Assembly (NCBI GenBank): GCA_944472155.2
Contig: OX235277.1
Coordinates: 11,542,804 to 11,606,803, forward strand
Reading direction: 5' to 3'
DNA length: 64,000 bases
Source of the DNA: Trichobilharzia szidati
Taxonomy: Eukaryota > Platyhelminthes > Trematoda > Strigeidida > Schistosomatidae
The position numbers and the translations under genes are program-made. The notes beneath the pieces are model-generated. The model had not been told where the DNA came from, did no database searches, and saw only the letters and a program-made list of their open reading frames with translations. Positions 58,884-64,000 of this stretch are shown piece by piece (position 1 is the stretch's first letter; each line of letters opens with the position of its first letter).

Positions 58884-61403
58884 TTATATAGTTCCATTAT
58901 TTTTCACTTGATTTCCACTTGATTTGATTGGTAGTGTTATTTTCCATATTTCGGGTATTAGTGATGATTCATTCCTATTGCACGTGTTGGGTGTAGATTC
59001 GATGAACAAAGATTCAGTAATCAACCTCTCTCTCCACCTACCTAGATTACTTTTTAGAATTTTAACCCTCTCCCACCCTATTGTGTGGTTGTGTGTTAAT
59101 GCATGCATTGCAATTGCCGAGCTTTTTTCTAAATTACTTATCTTTTCTGGGTCAACCATTCTTATCTTAGCTAAATTCTTATGTTCTGACAATCTGACTA
59201 TTCCTGACCTAGTAGTTTGACCTATGTAGTTGACCTCACAGTCATTGCAGGGTATTTTGTAAATTATATTATTTTGTCTAATTGGGTCCACTGGGTCCTT
59301 TAACCTACAGAGCTTGTCCCTGAGTGAGTTTGTAGGTTTAAATGCCACCCTAATTCCTGCTTTATTTAGAATCCTACGTAGGGTCTCAGATGTCCCCTCT
59401 TTATATGGTATAACTGTCGATGACTTATATTCTCTCTTATTTATGTTATCATTACTAGTTCCACAATTATTTTTATTTTTATTTTGTTTTTGGCCTTTAG
59501 TTATCTTCCTAATGAATTTTAAAGGATAATTATTCAACATCAACGCTTCTTCTATCTGTTTTATCTCGTCGTTTAGGTCTTTTTTTGTGCTACTTAGTGC
59601 TATGGCTCGGTTTGTTAGACACTTAACTAAGCCTGCCTTAACAGTTAACGGATGCGACGAATTAAAATCTAAATATCTATTAGAATGCGTTGGTTTTCTA
59701 TACACACTAGTGTGAAGTTTACCTTCTTCTATTCGTTTTATTTTACAATCTAGCATAGCCAACTCTCCTTGTTCATCTTCCGATTCAAATGTGAATTTTA
59801 TCCCCTCTACTAGTGAGTTAATATGTGTCAAGAAGCTAGCGATATGTTCTGTTTTTAACACTGTGAAAGTGTCATCCACATATCTCCACCATATTTTTGG
59901 AGTAGGATTAAACGTATTAAGTGCCATATTTTCCCAGCTATCCATAAATATATCTGCTACGATAGGGGATATTGGTGATCCCATTGCTACACCTTCAGTT
60001 TGTCTATATATTTTGCCTTGGAATCTAAAGATAGTAGATGTGAGGCATAGCTGAACCCCTAAAATAATTTCTTCAATGGACAGCTTTGTCCTATGATTGA
60101 GTTCAGTATCCGCAGTTAGTTCTTTTTTAACTGCTTCTAAGGCCATATTGACTGGTATATTAGTATAAAGACTGGTTATATCAAAACTAACCATTGTTTC
60201 ATCATTATCTAGTTGTATGTCATTTAGTTTATTTTTCATTTCATATGAATTCGTTAGTCTAGAATTTGAACGATTTCTAATGGGACATAATATTAGAGCT
60301 AAATGTTTTGATAATTCATATGTAGGGGTATTTCTAAAATCTACTATTGGTCTTATGGGATAACCTGGCTTATGTATTTTAATAGTACCATACATCCTAC
60401 TAGCATTATTAGTTTTAGGCATTAAATTAAACCATTTTGACTCACCCAGTGACGGCTTCATTCTGCGTACTAATTCCGCTGTGGATTTTTTAACCTTATT
60501 CATTATTGTGTCTACGGGCTTCTTAATTTCCTCATATGGACCCATTTCAATATGTTCATTGACTTTCTTGATGTAGTCAGATTTATCCAAAACTACGGTG
60601 GCGTTTCCTTTGTCAGCTTTTGCGATGACAATATTTTTATCCTGTTTTAGATTAATTAAAGCTTCTCTTTCCGACTTTGTCAAGTTTGATTTTGCCTTCT
60701 TTTGATTTTTTAGAGTTAATGCACATTGTGCTCGAACCTGTTCTGCTGTTGTTTTATCTATTGAACCTAGTGCTACTTCTATGTTAGGAATGACATCCTC
60801 TGGTTTTAATTTATTAACTGTTACGTTGAAATTTAGTCCTTTCTCCAGTACTTTTATCTCACTGGAGCTTAGTTCCCTTGATGAGAGGTTGATCACCCAC
60901 TTTGTTTTGTCGATCGAGGATGAAGCATTAACATCAATTTCATTTGCTGTGTTCTTTTCTTCAATAAGTTTGTTGAATTTTTTGATTTGTGTGTTTTTTG
61001 ATTTTCTCAATGCAGATTCTCTAGCTTTTTTGGATGTTTCAAGAATAATTGTATAATCTTTGTCATTGATCATATATTTGAGTTTGTGTTTGACTTTTTC
61101 TATTTCATTTCGTAAATTATTTAGTTTCACAGTAACTCGATGTAATTCTTCTCTTAGACATAATCTACTGACATTTTTGGCAGCTGATGTTATTTTACTT
61201 GAAGTAATTGGAGTACGTAGACGTAAATATTTCGGAATTATATGATTTTTTAAACATCGACTGTTAAAAATCCGATGATTTGTGAATCTTGCTTCAGTTT
61301 GACAAAGTCGTGTGAGTTTGTTGATAAGCTTCCTGGTAGGAAGACCATAAGTATCATTGATATAAGAATAAAACTTGGGCACTGTGGTAGAGTGTAATTC
61401 CAT
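58884..61403 (-). CDS. Penelope-like element family B protein, unit 2
   Basis: 839 residues and identical in amino-acid sequence to unit 1 as far as I can read, with only a few silent base differences (for example near 59310). All RT and GIY-YIG residues listed for unit 1 are present. The ORF starts 124 bases after the stop codon of unit 3, reading on the minus strand. Confidence 0.92.
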   Translation of the reverse strand: MELHSTTVPKFYSYINDTYGLPTRKLINKLTRLCQTEARFTNHRIFNSRCLKNHIIPKYLRLRTPITSSKITSAAKNVSRLCLREELHRVTVKLNNLRNEIEKVKHKLKYMINDKDYTIILETSKKARESALRKSKNTQIKKFNKLIEEKNTANEIDVNASSSIDKTKWVINLSSRELSSSEIKVLEKGLNFNVTVNKLKPEDVIPNIEVALGSIDKTTAEQVRAQCALTLKNQKKAKSNLTKSEREALINLKQDKNIVIAKADKGNATVVLDKSDYIKKVNEHIEMGPYEEIKKPVDTIMNKVKKSTAELVRRMKPSLGESKWFNLMPKTNNASRMYGTIKIHKPGYPIRPIVDFRNTPTYELSKHLALILCPIRNRSNSRLTNSYEMKNKLNDIQLDNDETMVSFDITSLYTNIPVNMALEAVKKELTADTELNHRTKLSIEEIILGVQLCLTSTIFRFQGKIYRQTEGVAMGSPISPIVADIFMDSWENMALNTFNPTPKIWWRYVDDTFTVLKTEHIASFLTHINSLVEGIKFTFESEDEQGELAMLDCKIKRIEEGKLHTSVYRKPTHSNRYLDFNSSHPLTVKAGLVKCLTNRAIALSSTKKDLNDEIKQIEEALMLNNYPLKFIRKITKGQKQNKNKNNCGTSNDNINKREYKSSTVIPYKEGTSETLRRILNKAGIRVAFKPTNSLRDKLCRLKDPVDPIRQNNIIYKIPCNDCEVNYIGQTTRSGIVRLSEHKNLAKIRMVDPEKISNLEKSSAIAMHALTHNHTIGWERVKILKSNLGRWRERLITESLFIESTPNTCNRNESSLIPEIWKITLPIKSSGNQVKNNGTI

Positions 61404-61454
61404 TATGGGTAAATTTTATTTTGATAGAGTCTCACAGTGTTATACAGTAATATT

Positions 61455-61500
61455 TACTGATGACGTTTCGAGCACAATTTATTGCTCATAATCATATCAA
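61455..61500 (-). ncRNA. Hammerhead-like fold, PLE-B unit 2/3 junction
   Basis: Same sequence and pairing as 58811-58856, one period (2644 bases) further. Confidence 0.5.
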
Positions 61501-61527
61501 GGTAATCACACGACTTCCTAAATTCAT

Positions 61528-64000
61528 TTATATAGTTCCATTATTTTTCACTTGATTTCCACTTGATTTGATTGGTAGTGTTATTTTCCATATTTCGGGT
61601 ATTAGTGATGATTCATTCCTATTGCACGTGTTGGGTGTAGATTCGATGAACAAAGATTCAGTAATCAACCTCTCTCTCCACCTACCTAGATTACTTTTTA
61701 GAATTTTAACCCTCTCCCACCCTATTGTGTGGTTGTGTGTTAATGCATGCATTGCAATTGCCGAGCTTTTTTCTAAATTACTTATCTTTTCTGGGTCAAC
61801 CATTCTTATCTTAGCTAAATTCTTATGTTCTGACAATCTGACTATTCCTGACCTAGTAGTTTGACCTATGTAGTTGACCTCACAGTCATTGCAGGGTATT
61901 TTGTAAATTATATTATTTTGTCTAATTGGGTCCACTGGGTCCTTTAACCTACAGAGCTTGTCCCTGAGTGAGTTTGTAGGTTTAAATGCCACCCTAATTC
62001 CTGCTTTATTTAGAATCCTACGTAGGGTCTCAGATGTCCCCTCTTTATATGGTATAACTGTCGATGACTTATATTCTCTCTTATTTATGTTATCATTACT
62101 AGTTCCACAATTATTTTTATTTTTATTTTGTTTTTGGCCTTTAGTTATCTTCCTAATGAATTTTAAAGGATAATTATTCAACATCAACGCTTCTTCTATC
62201 TGTTTTATCTCGTCGTTTAGGTCTTTTTTTGTGCTACTTAGTGCTATGGCTCGGTTTGTTAGACACTTAACTAAGCCTGCCTTAACAATTAACGGATGCG
62301 ACGAATTAAAATCTAAATATCTATTAGAATGCGTTGGTTTTCTATACACACTAGTGTGAAGTTTACCTTCTTCTATTCGTTTTATTTTACAATCTAGCAT
62401 AGCCAACTCTCCTTGTTCATCTTCCGATTCAAATGTGAATTTTATCCCCTCTACTAGTGAGTTAATATGTGTCAAGAAGCTAGCGATATGTTCTGTTTTT
62501 AACACTGTGAAAGTGTCATCCACATATCTCCACCATATTTTTGGAGTAGGATTAAACGTATTAAGTGCCATATTTTCCCAGCTATCCATAAATATATCTG
62601 CTACGATAGGGGATATTGGTGATCCCATTGCTACACCTTCAGTTTGTCTATATATTTTGCCTTGGAATCTAAAGATAGTAGATGTGAGGCATAGCTGAAC
62701 CCCTAAAATAATTTCTTCAATGGACAGCTTTGTCCTATGATTGAGTTCAGTATCCGCAGTTAGTTCTTTTTTAACTGCTTCTAAGGCCATATTGACTGGT
62801 ATATTAGTATAAAGACTGGTTATATCAAAACTAACCATTGTTTCATCATTATCTAGTTGTATGTCATTTAGATTATTTTTCATTTCATATGAATTCGTTA
62901 GTCTAGAATTTGAACGATTTCTAATGGGACATAATATTAGAGCTAAATGTTTTGATAATTCATATGTAGGGGTATTTCTAAAATCTACTATTGGTCTTAT
63001 GGGATAACCTGGCTTATGTATTTTAATAGTACCATACATCCTACTAGCATTATTAGTTTTAGGCATTAAATTAAACCATTTTGACTCACCCAGTGACGGC
63101 TTCATTCTGCGTACTAATTCCGCTGTGGATTTTTTAACCTTATTCATTATTGTGTCTACGGGCTTCTTAATTTCCTCATATGGACCCATTTCAATATGTT
63201 CATTGACTTTCTTGATGTAGTCAGATTTATCCAAAACTACGGTGGCGTTTCCTTTGTCAGCTTTTGCGATGACAATATTTTTATCCTGTTTTAGATTAAT
63301 TAAAGCTTCTCTTTCCGACTTTGTCAAGTTTGATTTTGCCTTCTTTTGATTTTTTAGAGTTAATGCACATTGTGCTCGAACCTGTTCTGCTGTTGTTTTA
63401 TCTATTGAACCTAGTGCTACTTCTATGTTAGGAATGACATCCTCTGGTTTTAATTTATTAACTGTTACGTTGAAATTTAGTCCTTTCTCCAGTACTTTTA
63501 TCTCACTGGAGCTTAGTTCCCTTGATGAGAGGTTGATCACCCACTTTGTTTTGTCGATCGAGGATGAAGCATTAACATCAATTTCATTTGCTGTGTTCTT
63601 TTCTTCAATAAGTTTGTTGAATTTTTTGATTTGTGTGTTTTTTGATTTTCTCAATGCAGATTCTCTAGCTTTTTTGGATGTTTCAAGAATAATTGTATAA
63701 TCTTTGTCACTGATCATATATTTGAGTTTGTGTTTGACTTTTTCTATTTCATTTCGTAAATTATTTAGTTTCACAGTAACTCGATGTAATTCTTCTCTTA
63801 GACATAATCTACTGACATTTTTGGCAGCTGATGTTATTTTACTTGAAGTAATTGGAGTACGTAGACGTAAATATTTCGGAATTATATGATTTTTTAAACA
63901 TCGACTGTTAAAAATCCGATGATTTGTGAATCTTGCTTCAGTTTGACAAAGTCGTGTGAGTTTGTTGATAAGCTTCCTGGTAGGAAGACCATAAGTATCA
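61528..64000 (-). CDS. Penelope-like element family B protein, unit 3 (start beyond window)
   Basis: The frame is open to the window edge. By the 2644-base period the ATG should be at 64047, so about the first 16 codons are missing here. It differs from units 1 and 2 by Asn112 to Ser, Lys392 to Asn and Thr587 to Ile, none in a catalytic motif. The YVDD, GVAMGSP and YIGQT boxes are unchanged. Confidence 0.9.
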   Translation of the reverse strand, partial: DTYGLPTRKLINKLTRLCQTEARFTNHRIFNSRCLKNHIIPKYLRLRTPITSSKITSAAKNVSRLCLREELHRVTVKLNNLRNEIEKVKHKLKYMISDKDYTIILETSKKARESALRKSKNTQIKKFNKLIEEKNTANEIDVNASSSIDKTKWVINLSSRELSSSEIKVLEKGLNFNVTVNKLKPEDVIPNIEVALGSIDKTTAEQVRAQCALTLKNQKKAKSNLTKSEREALINLKQDKNIVIAKADKGNATVVLDKSDYIKKVNEHIEMGPYEEIKKPVDTIMNKVKKSTAELVRRMKPSLGESKWFNLMPKTNNASRMYGTIKIHKPGYPIRPIVDFRNTPTYELSKHLALILCPIRNRSNSRLTNSYEMKNNLNDIQLDNDETMVSFDITSLYTNIPVNMALEAVKKELTADTELNHRTKLSIEEIILGVQLCLTSTIFRFQGKIYRQTEGVAMGSPISPIVADIFMDSWENMALNTFNPTPKIWWRYVDDTFTVLKTEHIASFLTHINSLVEGIKFTFESEDEQGELAMLDCKIKRIEEGKLHTSVYRKPTHSNRYLDFNSSHPLIVKAGLVKCLTNRAIALSSTKKDLNDEIKQIEEALMLNNYPLKFIRKITKGQKQNKNKNNCGTSNDNINKREYKSSTVIPYKEGTSETLRRILNKAGIRVAFKPTNSLRDKLCRLKDPVDPIRQNNIIYKIPCNDCEVNYIGQTTRSGIVRLSEHKNLAKIRMVDPEKISNLEKSSAIAMHALTHNHTIGWERVKILKSNLGRWRERLITESLFIESTPNTCNRNESSLIPEIWKITLPIKSSGNQVKNNGTI

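Larger units (their letters stand above)
56067..64000 (-). mobile_element. Head-to-tail tandem array of PLE family B, 2644-base period, at least three units
   Basis: ORF ends at 56240, 58884 and 61528 are exactly 2644 apart, and the text of the units is almost identical; I see three amino-acid differences in the third ORF and a few silent or spacer changes. The array continues past the window edge. Its 3' end at 56067 falls 49 bases into the start of a further ORF, the same point as the 3' end of family A. Such near-identity means very recent formation, by tandem insertion or unequal exchange; an assembly artefact is also possible. Confidence 0.9.

Overview
This is eukaryotic DNA, AT-rich and almost gene-poor, and it reads like a flatworm genome, most likely a trematode of the schistosome group. 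The reasons are an RTE-type non-LTR retrotransposon of the schistosome SR2 style, several Penelope-like elements (PLEs), tRNA-derived SINEs, spliced small exons with AATAAA signals, and no bacterial gene organisation. The species assignment is an inference from repeat style, not a database match.

Layout. Four diverged copies of one long segment make up nearly half of the window: about 1-2600 (with a remnant at 4125-4262), 6325-15180, 27015-32575 and 46735-54260. Three of them (the first is cut by the window edge) carry on the minus strand the 3'-terminal exon of a small cysteine-rich secreted-type peptide: 7586-7773 (broken by a stop), 28105-28292 plus 28552-28751 (a local tandem pair) and 48203-48390. 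All four exons share exactly the same 12-cysteine spacing and each has an AATAAA signal 38-57 bases after the stop.

The rest is mostly mobile DNA. PLE family A (37.9-43.5 kb) consists of an inverted, 5'-truncated, endonuclease-deleted copy, a short forward deleted copy, and one apparently intact forward copy encoding 865 residues with reverse transcriptase and GIY-YIG endonuclease. PLE family B (56.07 kb to the window end) is a head-to-tail array of almost identical 2644-base units on the minus strand, each with an 839-residue ORF and only 124 bases between ORFs. PLE family C survives as degenerate pieces (2635-3590, 14250-15180, 30590-31015, 53985-54260). RTE pieces lie at 4270-6003 and 17010-17770, another non-LTR 3' end at 36472-36981, and two tRNA-derived SINE families at 20.5-21.8, 32.6, 40.2 and 47.4 kb. 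A second, unrelated segmental duplication is 21985-23710 / 24128-27010.

The most interesting signals are (1) the 12-cysteine peptide family, whose loops look more variable than the surrounding non-coding DNA, and (2) hammerhead-ribozyme-like folds in the spacers of all three PLE families. Family C has a near-consensus CUGANGA/GAAA core. Families A and B share a fold in which the paired core positions C3 and G8 appear to be replaced together by A3 and U8. In a tandem array such a ribozyme would cut a long transcript into single 2644-base units. No CRISPR, operon, rRNA or convincing functional tRNA gene is present.
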